DNA from: Huiozyma naganishii CBS 8797
Lineage: Eukaryota > Ascomycota > Saccharomycetes > Saccharomycetales > Saccharomycetaceae
DNA length: 64,000 nt
Direction of reading: 5' to 3'
NCBI RefSeq assembly: GCF_000348985.1
Contig: NC_035925.1
Span: 682,001 to 746,000, forward strand
Shown here piece by piece: positions 31,301 to 40,436 of the stretch. Position numbers and translations under genes: made by a program. Numbering within the stretch: the first letter of the stretch is position 1; every line of letters starts with the position of its first letter. The notes under the pieces were generated by a model that worked only from the letters and a program-made list of their open reading frames with translations, ran no database searches and had not been told where the DNA came from.

Positions 31301-34012
31301 GAGAACCCTGAGATTGTTCAGATGTTTGGTGATAATGCCGAGGAATTAGAAAGAGAATTGGAAAAGATTTCCAGAAGAAAGTTCAAGTTCTTGGTTACGA
31401 TGCAAAGATTGGCTAAGTTCAAACCACACGAAATGGAGAATGCAGAGTTTTTGCTGAGAGCGTATCCCGATTTGCAGATTGCATACTTAGACGAGGAACC
31501 ACCATTACACGAGGGCGACGAGCCAAGAATTTTTTCTGCGATCATTGACGGTCACTGTGAATTGTTAGACAACGGTCGTAGACGTCCTAAGTTTAGAATC
31601 CAATTATCCGGTAACCCTATCCTGGGTGATGGTAAGTCTGATAACCAGAACCATGCCATTATCTTCTACAGGGGTGAATACATCCAATTGATCGATGCCA
31701 ACCAAGATAATTATTTGGAAGAATGTTTGAAGATTAGGTCCGTGCTGGCCGAATTTGAAGAAATGGATGCGGAACAGTACAACCCATACGCTGCTGACCA
31801 CGAGTACCAAGATCAGTCCGATAACCATCCGGTGGCCATTGTTGGTGCCAGAGAATATATCTTTTCTGAAAACTCTGGTGTCCTTGGTGATGTCGCTGCT
31901 GGTAAAGAACAAACTTTTGGTACACTGTTTGCGCGTACCTTGTCTCAAATCGGTGCTAAGTTACATTACGGTCATCCGGATTTTATCAACGCTACGTTTA
32001 TGACCACCAGAGGTGGTGTCTCAAAGGCGCAGAAGGGTTTGCATTTAAACGAAGATATCTACGCTGGTATGAACGCCCTTCTACGTGGTGGGCGTATCAA
32101 GCATGTTGAATACTATCAGTGTGGTAAAGGTAGAGATTTGGGTTTTGGTACTATCTTGAATTTCACAACAAAAATTGGTGCCGGTATGGGTGAACAGATG
32201 TTGTCCCGTGAGTACTACTATTTGGGTACGCAACTGCCTATTGACCGTTTCTTGTCTTTTTACTACGCGCATCCTGGTTTCCATTTGAATAATTTGTTCA
32301 TTCAGTTGTCTTTGCAGATGTTCATGCTTACTTTGGTTAATTTGCACTCGTTGGCGCATGAGTCTATCATCTGTGAGTACAACAGGAACAGACCCATTAC
32401 GGATATTTTGTATCCGATTGGCTGTTACAATTTGGAGCCTGTCATCGATTGGGTTAGACGTTACACCCTATCCATTTTCATCGTGTTTTTCATTGCGTTC
32501 GTTCCTATTATCTGCCAAGAACTGATTGAGCGTGGTGCTTGGAAGGCGACGCTAAGATTCTGGCGCCATGTTCTGTCGTTATCTCCAATGTTTGAAGTCT
32601 TTGCTGGTCAAATCTACTCATCTGCCCTGCTAAGCGATTTAACCGTTGGTGGTGCTCGTTATATTTCGACAGGTCGTGGGTTTGCTACGTCGCGTATTCC
32701 GTTCTCGATTTTATACTCTAGGTTTGCTGGATCTGCCATTTACATGGGTGCGCGGTCGTTACTGATGTTACTGTTTAGCACCGTGGCGCATTGGCAAGCT
32801 CCGCTGTTGTGGTTCTGGGCCTCGCTGGCCTCGCTGGTGTACTCTCCATTTATTTTTAACCCACACCAACTATCTTGGGACGATTTCTTTTTAGATTACA
32901 GAGACTTCATCAGGTGGCTATCAAGAGGTAACAGCAAGTACCACAAGAATTCGTGGATCGGTTACGTCAGGATGTCTCGGTCTCGTGTTACGGGTTTCAA
33001 GAGAAAGCTCATTGGCGACGAATCTGAGAAGTCTGTTGGGGATGCGAGCAGGGCGCACAGGACAAATCTTGTGCTGGCCGAACTTGTCCCTGGCTTCATA
33101 TACTCTACTGGTTGTTTCATTGCGTTTACTTTCATCAACGCACAAACAGGTGCGAGATCTACGGACAACGACCGTGTTAACTCCGTTTTGCGTATGATCA
33201 TTTGCACTCTTGGTCCAGTGGCCGCCGACATGGGTGTGCTGGCTGTGTGCATGAGCATGTCTTGTTGTTCGTCTGTGTTATTCGGTTCGTGCCACAAGAA
33301 CCCTGGGTCTGTCATGGCAGCGTTTGCGCACGGGTTCTCCGTGGTAATCCACATTGGCTCATTCATCGTGATGTGGGTGTTGGAAGGTTTCAGTTTTGTG
33401 AAGATGCTGATTGGTGTCATTACTTGTATCCAATGCCAGCGGTTTTTGTTTTCGCTGATGTCTTTGTTGTTGATCTCCCGTGAGTACAAGAACGACCAGG
33501 CAAACAGCGCGTTCTGGACCGGGAGATGGGGCACGACGGAGACGTCTGCATTGAGGTATTTCCGTGAGTACGTGGTGAAGATCATCGAATTATCCGAGTT
33601 TGCTGCCGATTTTGTACTCGGGCATACAATTCTGTTGACCCATTTCCCTGTTCTGGTGATCCCCGGCATTGACAAATTGCACTCGATCATGTTGTTCTGG
33701 CTGAAACCATCGCGCCAGATCAGACCACCCATCTTTTCGCTAAAGCAGACGCGGTTGAGAAAGCGGATGGTACGGAAGTACTTCTGCCTGTACATTGCCG
33801 TGCTGCTTGGGTTTGCCGCATGTATTGTGGGCCCTGCCGTTGCTGCTGCGTATGTGCCAGACCGGATAGCTCCACACCTAACTGGTGCCGGGCGCAATCT
33901 GTTCCAACCGAGAAACGTGAACCAGAACGACACTGGGTTGAGCATAACGACGTACTCTGCCCATTACTACGTGTCCACTCCATCGATGAAAACGTGGTCC
34001 ACGAAGGTGTGA
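28373..34012 (+). CDS. FKS1: FKS1/GSC2, catalytic subunit of 1,3-beta-D-glucan synthase
   Basis: A 1,879-residue plasma-membrane enzyme (1,876 for S. cerevisiae Fks1) that makes the main structural glucan of the cell wall from UDP-glucose under Rho1 control. An acidic, disordered N-terminus (1-150) is followed by the FKS1 domain, about six transmembrane helices (455-700), a large cytoplasmic synthase domain (about 800-1,320; for example [37 protein letters not shown] motifs) and a second membrane block of about ten helices. The echinocandin hot spots are intact: FLILSLRDP at 646-654 and DWVRRYTL at 1,359-1,366. Synteny with IMO32 and TIM21 is GSC2-like, while RPP0 next door is FKS1-like, so the ohnolog name is open. 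Confidence 0.98.
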   Translation: MSNYPNGYSAGAHSRDQLDQYGQPIEEDQTMDYRDNEFDDDLEFHNTRMREENVSSVQDEGDEEDDLAFEVPARHLDGQQPNNSYSDYSGSSSAHGEYDNNYPPSHLSYGKGPHRTFSTLSTSMYDRVPHDGSSNLHNGANHESSTLFPQDPYPSWTADPDCPVNIKQIEDIFIDLTNKFGFQRDSMRNMFDHLMTLLDSRASRMSPQQALLSLHADYIGGDRANYKKWYFAAQLDLDDEIGFRNVSLNKMNRKSRRAKKSSSNIMKSTYTNDQDVDATLRAIEGDNSLQAADFRWKVKMNRLSNVGKIRHLALYLLIWGEANQVRFTAECLCFIFKCALDYLDSPQCQNNQHTLHEGDYLNRVITPLYKFIRNEVYEILDDRFVKRERDHNKIIGYDDVNQLFWYPAGINKIVLSNGTRLVDLPTEERYLNFGNVDWEAVFFKTYYETRTWLHMVTNFNRIWVLHASVYWMFVAYNAPTFYTHNYQQLVNNQPLAAYKWGTAALGGTVACVIELAATVCEWFFVPRKWAGAQHLSTRCIFISVLLGINLAPIAWLFAYEKDTVYSHTAYVVSIVFFFVAVLTVVFFSIMPLGGLFTSYMKRSSRKYVSSQTFTASFAPLHGWSRLLSYLIWILVFGAKYAESYFFLILSLRDPIRVLSTMTMRCTGEYWWGAKLCRHQPKITLALMIATDFVLFFLDTYLWYIIINTVFSVCKAFYLGMSVLTPWRNIFTRLPKRIYLKILATDDMEVKYKPKVLISQIWNAIVISMYREHLLAIDHVQQLLYHQVPAEVQGKRTLRAPTFFTSQDDSKLKRAFFPADSEAERRISFFAQSLAVPMASPLPIDNMPTFTVLTPHYSERILLSLREIIREDDQFSRVTLLEYLKQLHPVEWECFVKDTKILADETAAFEGIEEQEKGDLASSDVDDLPFYCIGFKSAAPEYTLRTRIWASLRSQTLYRTVSGFMNYSRAIKLLYRVENPEIVQMFGDNAEELERELEKISRRKFKFLVTMQRLAKFKPHEMENAEFLLRAYPDLQIAYLDEEPPLHEGDEPRIFSAIIDGHCELLDNGRRRPKFRIQLSGNPILGDGKSDNQNHAIIFYRGEYIQLIDANQDNYLEECLKIRSVLAEFEEMDAEQYNPYAADHEYQDQSDNHPVAIVGAREYIFSENSGVLGDVAAGKEQTFGTLFARTLSQIGAKLHYGHPDFINATFMTTRGGVSKAQKGLHLNEDIYAGMNALLRGGRIKHVEYYQCGKGRDLGFGTILNFTTKIGAGMGEQMLSREYYYLGTQLPIDRFLSFYYAHPGFHLNNLFIQLSLQMFMLTLVNLHSLAHESIICEYNRNRPITDILYPIGCYNLEPVIDWVRRYTLSIFIVFFIAFVPIICQELIERGAWKATLRFWRHVLSLSPMFEVFAGQIYSSALLSDLTVGGARYISTGRGFATSRIPFSILYSRFAGSAIYMGARSLLMLLFSTVAHWQAPLLWFWASLASLVYSPFIFNPHQLSWDDFFLDYRDFIRWLSRGNSKYHKNSWIGYVRMSRSRVTGFKRKLIGDESEKSVGDASRAHRTNLVLAELVPGFIYSTGCFIAFTFINAQTGARSTDNDRVNSVLRMIICTLGPVAADMGVLAVCMSMSCCSSVLFGSCHKNPGSVMAAFAHGFSVVIHIGSFIVMWVLEGFSFVKMLIGVITCIQCQRFLFSLMSLLLISREYKNDQANSAFWTGRWGTTETSALRYFREYVVKIIELSEFAADFVLGHTILLTHFPVLVIPGIDKLHSIMLFWLKPSRQIRPPIFSLKQTRLRKRMVRKYFCLYIAVLLGFAACIVGPAVAAAYVPDRIAPHLTGAGRNLFQPRNVNQNDTGLSITTYSAHYYVSTPSMKTWSTKV

Positions 34013-34156
34013 TCTGAGGGAGAGCTAGAGCGCTCTATACATATATTACTATTACTATATACGCTATAAGGGGATGTACTTTAGATGTGTTGTTGGGATG
34101 GCGGGCCGCGGGCGGCGAGCCACTCGCGGTGTTGCTTTGAATCCACGCCCGATTGT

Positions 34157-34792
34157 TCAGCGATTGTTCGTCCACCAAAAGATGCTAGTTGGTTTACGCG
34201 CGGACTTGTTCAGTTTCGGTTTGACGACGTAGTGGCGCTTGTGTCCCCTGACGTCTACGTAGACGTTGACGAATGCCGGTTTCGAGACGCTGCTCTCCTC
34301 GACTGCGTCTACGTGGACGAGTGCGACGTGTCGCTTGGACTCGAGGTGGAACCTGAGCAGCACGTGTGTGCGGCCCTCATTGTCAAGCTGCCTCCGGGAC
34401 CTGATGGGCCTATTCCGCGTCCACCTGTCGTTGGTGATGAGCTCACCGTACGCCTTGAGCCGCTCGTTGTGGCCCGGGGTGTCCGCGCATTGGAGAAGTT
34501 CCCTGGCGACCGGGTCCTGTTCTACGAGCGTCACGGCCCTGTTGAACAACTGCGTGTCACCGTTCGGGGAGAACAGTTCTGAGCCAACGAGGTACAGAAC
34601 GACAGCTGTCACTGCGGTCCCTCCAACGACCGCTACACCGGAAGCAGTGAATGTCCCAGCACGCTTCGTCCGTGCCCACAGACTGGGGGGTTTCGCGGCC
34701 GCGTACCACCTGTGAGAGACCAATGGGGTACGTGAGAGTGCACGCGAACGGATAAGTGTCCTAGGTGTCCACATCCTGCACATCGACAACAT
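34157..34792 (-). CDS. TIM21: TIM21, subunit of the TIM23 presequence translocase
   Basis: Tim21 is an inner-membrane protein whose intermembrane-space domain binds Tom22 and couples TIM23 to the respiratory chain. From the ATG at 34792 (MLSMCRMWTPRTL) it has 211 residues, somewhat shorter than the 239 of S. cerevisiae. ATGs at 34783 and 34774 are alternative starts; the frame opening at a TTG (34873) is rejected. The arginine-rich N-terminus is a presequence, a membrane helix lies at about 47-74 (GVAVVGGTAVTAVVLYLVG), and the C-terminal domain shows GHNERLKAYGE, VNVYVDVRGHKRHYVVKPK. It is convergent with FKS as in S. cerevisiae (YGR032W-YGR033C). Confidence 0.9.
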   Translation of the reverse strand: MLSMCRMWTPRTLIRSRALSRTPLVSHRWYAAAKPPSLWARTKRAGTFTASGVAVVGGTAVTAVVLYLVGSELFSPNGDTQLFNRAVTLVEQDPVARELLQCADTPGHNERLKAYGELITNDRWTRNRPIRSRRQLDNEGRTHVLLRFHLESKRHVALVHVDAVEESSVSKPAFVNVYVDVRGHKRHYVVKPKLNKSARKPTSIFWWTNNR

Positions 34793-35207
34793 CCTGGGAG
34801 AGTTTGTGTGCGTGGGAGGGTTAACTTGTGTTGTTTGCCCTATCTTAGTCCACTGTGAATCTGTATGTGCCAATACTTTATAATATTTGCAGATTGGAGC
34901 TTAATACGGTGATGAAGCGCAGTGGTAGGTTGGGTGCGATAGAGGGATGCCCGTGAGTACTGCCGTTTGAACTAGCGTGAACTGGGACACGCCAGGGTCA
35001 AACGAGTTCTATCGGTGCGGCGTTACCTCTACTGAGGCAGTGAATTGGTTAAAGCTTCTCGCTTGCTTCTTTGACGTCAGTCGTAACAAACTTCAAAGCT
35101 ATCTATATTTATTGTATGTACCTTGTAGTCGTCCCTTGTCCGTTACACCTCGCCCTACTTCACAACGACGGTCGCACCAACTCGGTCCTCCCACCACACG
35201 ACGGCGA
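34793..35207. other. TIM21 upstream region; RPL26B absent; approaches an assembly gap
   Basis: About 415 bases. In S. cerevisiae RPL26B and YGR035C lie between TIM21 and CAX4; no ribosomal protein ORF or exon is visible here. The last 30 bases resemble sequence on the other side of the gap (35308-35335), so the junction may be unreliable. Confidence 0.4.
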
Positions 35208-35227
35208 NNNNNNNNNNNNNNNNNNNN
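35208..35227. other. Assembly gap of 20 N
   Basis: Twenty N next to the 3' end of CAX4. Near-duplicate sequence flanks it. Confidence 0.99.
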
Positions 35228-35271
35228 ACCGTTCCCGGGTTTAACCCGTAACCCCTTACGGACCCCGAACC

Positions 35272-35820
35272 TTACCTACCAAACCAACCGGTACGGCACC
35301 CGAAACTAGGTCTCCCACCCACCACAACGGCGAGTGTAGTAGCTAAGGAGCATGAACAACCGACCTGCCACCCTACACATACTTGTTCCAGGGAGTGATA
35401 ATTGAGGTATACCCTTGACGCTGCGATTGCTAGTGCCCCCGCCCATACGAGGAGCACGAGGGCGGTATTGCGTTGTAGTGGTTCTGGCCATTGGAGCGCG
35501 ATCCTGAGTGTTAAGTATACCGCTGCGAACGCGACGAACTGTGCGTGGGCGCTGGGCATACCGTAACCTGGCCCACCGCCGTGTGGTTCCGGCCCGGGTC
35601 TGTTCTGTTTGAACAGTCGTTTGAGGATCTTGTTGAGGGCCTCGTTGAGTAGTTGTCCGGCAGCGACGAGCAGAGGTTCTAGTTCCCACGAGGTGATGAA
35701 CCATGAGAGGTAGAACATGAGGATGAGGATCGGTGCGAGCGCGAGGTACGCACTGACGGTGCTTGCCCAGTCGGATGGGTTGTACAGGATGTACGTTTCG
35801 TCGAGCGGGACGAGGGACAT
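35272..35820 (-). CDS. CAX4: CAX4, dolichyl pyrophosphate phosphatase, C-terminus corrupted
   Basis: An endoplasmic-reticulum PAP2-type phosphatase that recycles dolichyl pyrophosphate after N-glycosylation. The start MSLVPLDETYILYNPSDW, membrane segments (AYLALAPILILMFYLSWFI and others) and the three phosphatase motifs are clear: KRLFKQNRP, GYGMPSAHAQF, and SRVYLNYHSLEQV. After CVGWQVG the sequence stops resembling the family: the frame ends at 182 residues (239 in S. cerevisiae), just before the 20-N gap, and the expected C-terminal region with its YNLxPxTL-type motif is not found in any frame on either side. The most likely cause is poor sequence at the gap, not a real truncation. Confidence 0.88.
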   Translation of the reverse strand: MSLVPLDETYILYNPSDWASTVSAYLALAPILILMFYLSWFITSWELEPLLVAAGQLLNEALNKILKRLFKQNRPGPEPHGGGPGYGMPSAHAQFVAFAAVYLTLRIALQWPEPLQRNTALVLLVWAGALAIAASRVYLNYHSLEQVCVGWQVGCSCSLATTLAVVVGGRPSFGCRTGWFGR

Positions 35821-36082
35821 GCTGGGGTGCTGGGGTGCTGCGGTAGCAGCGCAACAGCACCAACAACAAGAATAACAACAACAAGAATAACAACAACTTC
35901 AATAATAACAACTTCAAGAAGATCAGCAACGCACCGCCGCGCTTACAACAAACAAAGAAAATAATGAGATCGTTATATAGCAAAGGGAATAACCAAAGCT
36001 GACGCTTTGGTTATTCATCTAAGAAGTTCAATTAGCCTTGCAATTGAGTTACATACATACGCGAGCCAGCGCTTGCGGCAAC
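35821..36082 (-). promoter_or_regulatory. CAX4 upstream / ACB1 3' region with a perfect 13-bp inverted repeat
   Basis: On the + strand this holds tracts of AACAACAAGAATAAC-type units (about 35848-35920) and a perfect inverted repeat: GAATAACCAAAGC at 35987-35999 and its complement at 36004-36016, with loop TGAC. Both neighbours read on the minus strand, so the hairpin would lie in the ACB1 3' untranslated region, 67 bases past its stop, and upstream of CAX4. Confidence 0.6.
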
Positions 36083-36343
36083 TCACTGTTCAGCGGCAAA
36101 CAGGTCCTCTACCAACTCTATATACAACTTCTCAGCCTCCTCGCCCGTCATCCCTCTCAACTTATCCCAAGCGTCCCACTTCGCCCTCTCCTTCATGCTG
36201 AACACGCCCGGCCTGTCCCCCACACAGTCGCCGACGGTCGCCTGCTTGTACAGCCCGTACAACCGCAACAGCACGTCGTTCCCTGGCTTCGTCGCCAGCG
36301 AGTTCACCTGTTTAGCCTTCTCCTCGAACAACTGCGAGACCAT
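36083..36343 (-). CDS. ACB1: ACB1, acyl-CoA-binding protein
   Basis: An 86-residue cytosolic carrier of long-chain acyl-CoA esters (87 in S. cerevisiae), supplying fatty acyl chains for elongation and sphingolipid and vesicle functions. The four-helix ACBP fold is recognisable: MVSQLFEEKAKQVNSL, the ligand-binding LLRLYGLYKQATVGD, and KERAKWDAWDKLRGMTGEEA. The conserved Tyr and Lys of YKQAT and the WDAW are present. It is upstream of CAX4 on the same strand, as in S. cerevisiae (YGR036C-YGR037C). Confidence 0.97.
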   Translation of the reverse strand: MVSQLFEEKAKQVNSLATKPGNDVLLRLYGLYKQATVGDCVGDRPGVFSMKERAKWDAWDKLRGMTGEEAEKLYIELVEDLFAAEQ

Positions 36344-37139
36344 CTTGCCGTGATCACAACAGCAACCCCCAACTAACCGTCAAGCACCAGCACCCTCAGC
36401 CAGCCGTCACGGCGCAGAACCCGTTTTTATAACAAAATGAGAGGTCCGCCAAGCTCTGTTGAGAGCGAGGCCGAAGACTGGGTAACAGCTACGTGTGACT
36501 ACCTGTGACCACTCACGCTACTAACCGGTGCACAGCCTCTTGGGTGCTGCACCACACTGCCGCACAGACCACATTGAACCAGACTATGCTAAACACCAGT
36601 CAAAGCTGCCCATCCAACTCTCTGGGTTCTGATCCAGAGAGTGCGATACAGTACAGTGTAGCTGTTGTTATACAAAGAGGAAAGATTCCACTCTCACTTG
36701 GTCCTATATAGCAATGTACAAGGTAGAAGAAAGCAAGCACATAGTTACTCACTTAGTAATATAGACTATGGAAAACATTGTAGATCAGTACATGAGAAAG
36801 CTGAAGCCTTTCTTACAGCTGTGCCAGTTGCCGTGTCTTCGGCATCACCACTGCCAGTGGCACCGCTGTGTTATATTCGCAAGACATAAAACAGAGATTC
36901 GTGCAGTGCTGCCACATCGCCAAAGAATAGGCGCCGACGCCTCCTGCGTTAAGAAGAGAAGGAGGAGGACGTCTGAAACAGAGTTATTGCTTTGTTGTTA
37001 ATACTACTTGCGAGCATACGTTAGTTCATCGGAATATGCGATATGAATAGCTGAGAGGATGCGATATCTTGTTTTGGTACACCAAAAAGATTGTTTCTGA
37101 TACTTTCACAGAGATTATGCATTTGGTAGATCGCCAACT
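36344..37139. other. Gene-free region between ACB1 and the LOS1 relic
   Basis: About 800 bases. The proximal part should be the ACB1 promoter. A 77-codon frame at 36768-37001 (+) starting with ATG has no recognisable motif. No further LOS1 homology could be followed left of about 37140. Confidence 0.4.
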
Positions 37140-38009
37140 CTAAATCCCTCCAGTCAGTACTGCCCATTCTTGTACAAATCTCTGTGGATATGTGTCCATT
37201 GTATCGCTACAGTGTTCTACGATGACAGACAGTTCAACACCCACCGCTGACGCCAATCTTGCTAGTTGCTCTGTTATTTCTATGTCATCGTCATCTCTGG
37301 CATAAACCTTGTCTGTCAAGTTTAATTATCCCAGGAGAGCAAAATTTTCAAGTGGTTTCATCTTCTTTGATATTATTTCGACGAGACATTTGGAACATGC
37401 GATTTTGGTCCCTGAGAAATCCAGGAAACTGAAAATGACGGCTATGCACTCCGGATTAATTATTAAGTTCACATCAATCCAGAGTATGTACGATCCAATG
37501 CATGATAATGTCAGTATTGCTATTTCGGATAGTTCACTGGAATGCTGGGTGGTAGATATTACACTTTTCAATGGGTTAATCCATATAACGGCAAGGCTGC
37601 TGATATCTTGCATTCTCATCGTATCTTTCAAATAATTATTTTTCACTTGAGTGGCCTTAGACCTGACATAGGTTTGATCTGCTATCTCCGAATTGATAAA
37701 AAGACAAATTCTGTTGAAATAATCGATACCGACCGGGGAGTAACCACCCGGCGTTGAACTTTCAAGCAGCGGTTGAACGTTTAACAGAGTGATTATATCC
37801 TGGAAAAAAGTGTCCCATTGATTCCCGTTTATTTCACCGTATGTGTTGTAGAATATTTTGGTCAGAAGGTCCACTATTTTATTTCTTAAATGGACATTTG
37901 ATTCAACTTTCTTTCGAAGCAAGTCCAAAACGGTTTGCTTGACAAAACTTATGATATTACTATTTGTAGAGTTTATCCCGACAATGTCATTCAGTGCTTG
38001 TCGTTGACA
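37140..38009 (-). pseudogene. LOS1: Decayed fragment of LOS1 (tRNA exportin, exportin-t)
   Basis: The minus-strand frame from about 38009 reads as an exportin-t segment: FVKQTVLDLLRKK, HLRNKIVDLLTKIF, GIDYFNRICLFINSEIADQ, YLKDTMRMQDI, LSCIGSYILWIDVNLI and IACSKCLVEIISKKM all have counterparts in the N-terminal third of human XPOT. A TAA at 37326-37328 interrupts the frame, yet the same frame continues past it with [20 protein letters not shown] and [15 protein letters not shown], up to a second stop at 37140-37142. The first roughly 80 residues and the last 600 or more of a protein of about 1,100 are missing. An ATG at 38042 opens the frame but its first residues are not homologous. This is a truncated, inactivated copy; a functional LOS1 presumably lies elsewhere. 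Confidence 0.85.
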
Positions 38010-38151
38010 CCCTGGCATTGAAGGCCACGACATGCACTGCACTCTGCGGGGGCCCAGGCTGTGCTGTTTCTTGGGTGTTACCCGGTTGTTTAGCTAGTGT
38101 TTCTGTTATGACTGTCGCAGAAAGGCGAGCGGTTCAACTGAGGAGGGACAG

Positions 38152-38961
38152 ATGACAGCAGAGGAGTTTACCGTAAACAGGGACCCAAGACAATTGCTGA
38201 TGGCTGATTTGGAACCGTTCCCTTCGTACCACGGCAGTGGAGAGCTGGACAAAGAAGACCGTGTGGATGGTGGCAGTGCGAGTAGTACTGGGACCAGTAG
38301 CGGGAGTGACTCTGCGTTAGCACTAGCAGCTGGCGCTAGTGCTAACACCAGTGCAGGGTCTGCCGGCGGTAGGTCCCGCGCGTCCTCCCTCAGCACGTCG
38401 GACCCGAATGAGCCCGTGCAGGATCACCGGCGTAGAAGGTCTTCCTCACTCATCTCGCACGTCGAGCAGGAAACTTTGGAAGATGAAAACGATCAACATG
38501 TGTTCCCAAACCTTAACGCCTCGTGGGTCTCTCAACGTGGTGCGTGGATCATCCACCTCGTGGTGATCGTGCTTTTGAAACTGTTCTATAACCTGCTACC
38601 GGGGCTCAACGGAAGAAAGATGTCCTGGACTCTCACTAATATGACTTACAACATAGGCATGTACGTCATGTTCCATCTGATAAAGGGCACTCCGTTCGAC
38701 TTCAACGGCGGTGCGTACGATAACCTCACCATGTGGGAACAGATAGACAACGAGACTTTGTACTCCCCCTCTAGAAAGTTCATCATCTGTGTCCCCATCG
38801 CTTTGTTCATCTTGGCAACACATTACTCGCAATTCAGCTTCAAGTTGTTCATCTTTAACTTCGTCGTCACTTTCTGCGTCGGGATACTACCAAAACTACC
38901 TGTCACCCACAGACTGCGCGTATACATCCCTTTTGTCAACCAACCGCAACAGATCAGCTGA
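38152..38961 (+). CDS. ORM1: ORM1/ORM2, ER regulator of serine palmitoyltransferase
   Basis: A 269-residue ER membrane protein of the ORMDL family that inhibits serine palmitoyltransferase and so controls sphingolipid synthesis. The N-terminal 110 residues are Ser/Gly/Ala-rich and contain RRRRSSSLIS, a match to the Ypk1-type phosphorylation patch that relieves inhibition in Orm1/2. The conserved domain starts at NASWVSQRGAWIIHLVVI and has four hydrophobic segments, with GTPFDFNGGAYDNLTMWEQID and the C-terminal PKLPVTHRLRVY. The N-terminal extension is longer than in S. cerevisiae Orm1 (222). Synteny with ACB1 and KSS1 supports the YGR038W position. Confidence 0.95.
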   Translation: MTAEEFTVNRDPRQLLMADLEPFPSYHGSGELDKEDRVDGGSASSTGTSSGSDSALALAAGASANTSAGSAGGRSRASSLSTSDPNEPVQDHRRRRSSSLISHVEQETLEDENDQHVFPNLNASWVSQRGAWIIHLVVIVLLKLFYNLLPGLNGRKMSWTLTNMTYNIGMYVMFHLIKGTPFDFNGGAYDNLTMWEQIDNETLYSPSRKFIICVPIALFILATHYSQFSFKLFIFNFVVTFCVGILPKLPVTHRLRVYIPFVNQPQQIS

Positions 38962-39048
38962 ACAAGTTTATATATATATATATACACGTATATATCATTA
39001 AATTTACATACAAACGCCCAACTCAAAGACACCAAGAGCACAAGCCGA

Positions 39049-40170
39049 ATGTCCCGCACTATCACGTTCGATATCCCGTCCAGTTACAAACTCATAGACC
39101 TCATCGGCGAAGGCGCATACGGGACAGTATGTTCCGCTTTACACAAACCATCACAGGTCAAAGTGGCCATCAAGAAGATCCAACCTTTCTCCAAACGCAT
39201 GTTCGTCACACGAACACTCCGTGAGATCAAATTACTCCGGTTCTTCCACGCTCACGAAAACATCATCAGTATCCTCGACCAAGTCACACCGCAAACCGTA
39301 CAAGAGTTACAAGCAGTGTACATCGTCCAAGAACTAATGGAGACGGACTTACACCGTGTCCTTGCCGCACAGAGACTCAGCGACGATCACATCCAGTACT
39401 TCGTGTACCAGACCCTAAGGGCACTCAAGGCGATCCACTCAGCGGGTGTCATACACAGAGACATCAAACCGTCAAACCTTCTCCTCAACTCGAACTGTGA
39501 CTTGAAAGTATGCGATTTCGGACTCGCCCGATGTCTGCAGAGCTCATCCGCGTCCCGTGAGACTATGTTCGGGTTCATGACCGAGTACGTAGCTACAAGG
39601 TGGTACCGTGCCCCCGAGATCATGCTCTCCTTCCAAGAGTACACCACGGCAATGGATATCTGGTCGGTAGGGTGTATCCTAGCGGAGATGCTCTTGGGGA
39701 GACCGCTGTTCCCAGGCAGGGACTACCACCACCAACTGTGGCTCATCCTTGAAATCCTGGGGACACCACACCCTGCAGACTTCGACCAGATCAAGTCCCG
39801 CCGGGCAAGGGAGTACATCGCGGGGATGCCCCTCAGGCAGAGGAAACCTTGGGACTTGGTGTTCTCCAGGCCCATAGATACAAGTTTACTCGATTTGCTC
39901 ACAAGAATGCTCACGTTCAACCCGGACAACCGCATCACGGCCCACGAGGCATTAGAACACGCGTACCTCGCTCCCTACCATGACCCAACAGACGAACCGG
40001 CGTACCAACCGCTCGATGTCGAAACGGACGCATTCTGGAAGATGGACAACAACATCGAAGCGGCAGTAACCAGCACGGTACAAGACGACGAAGACGCAGA
40101 TGAGGACGACGCCACGATGCACACGCTCAAGCGACTGCTCTTCGAAGAATTGCACAAGCCGCTCCTGTGA
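39049..40170 (+). CDS. KSS1: KSS1, MAP kinase of filamentation and mating
   Basis: A 373-residue ERK-type kinase (368 in S. cerevisiae) activated by Ste7 and acting on Ste12/Tec1/Dig1. Clear kinase motifs are GEGAYGTVCSA (20-30), the ATP lysine in VAIKKIQPF (42-43), HRDIKPSN (137-144), DFG (156-158), and the activation loop with T178-E179-Y180 in GFMTEYVATRWYRAPE. A CD-type docking motif, acidic YHDPTDEPAY, lies after the kinase domain. The sequence between HHQLWLILE and the end is typical of Kss1, with an acidic C-terminal stretch. The gap to the upstream ORM stop is only 87 bases, mostly a TA repeat, so its promoter is very compact or overlaps ORM. Confidence 0.96.
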   Translation: MSRTITFDIPSSYKLIDLIGEGAYGTVCSALHKPSQVKVAIKKIQPFSKRMFVTRTLREIKLLRFFHAHENIISILDQVTPQTVQELQAVYIVQELMETDLHRVLAAQRLSDDHIQYFVYQTLRALKAIHSAGVIHRDIKPSNLLLNSNCDLKVCDFGLARCLQSSSASRETMFGFMTEYVATRWYRAPEIMLSFQEYTTAMDIWSVGCILAEMLLGRPLFPGRDYHHQLWLILEILGTPHPADFDQIKSRRAREYIAGMPLRQRKPWDLVFSRPIDTSLLDLLTRMLTFNPDNRITAHEALEHAYLAPYHDPTDEPAYQPLDVETDAFWKMDNNIEAAVTSTVQDDEDADEDDATMHTLKRLLFEELHKPLL

Positions 40171-40436
40171 CCGCATCAAAGGTTCGAACCAGCTCAAACA
40201 AATAAAAAGACCAGCATCGATGGTGTTGACACAACAAGAGGCAAGCGCTGTACCTGGCAGCGCAGGCCCGCTGTCTCGAGTGCACCAGTATGTATATATA
40301 CACACACGCGAGTGTGTGCGTGCGTAGTTGTGCACCCGTGAGTCAGGCACTTGACGTAGTCTGAAACATCTTATTGGGATACGCACCTACTGTAACATTA
40401 ACATACCCATTACATATTCCCTCTCTGCCTCTTGCA

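Noticed and set aside
32962..33945. 327-codon frame antisense to FKS
   Set aside because: Shadow of the FKS coding sequence in another frame; no independent motif.
34085..34582. 165-codon frame antisense to TIM21
   Set aside because: Overlaps the well-supported TIM21 coding sequence and has no recognised family.
36768..37001. 77-codon ORF next to the LOS1 relic
   Set aside because: The start looks protein-like but soon becomes His/Arg/Cys-rich; no similarity recognised, and it is probably chance.
40178..40192. GGTTCGAACC, resembling a tRNA B box
   Set aside because: No A box, acceptor stem or cloverleaf can be drawn around it.
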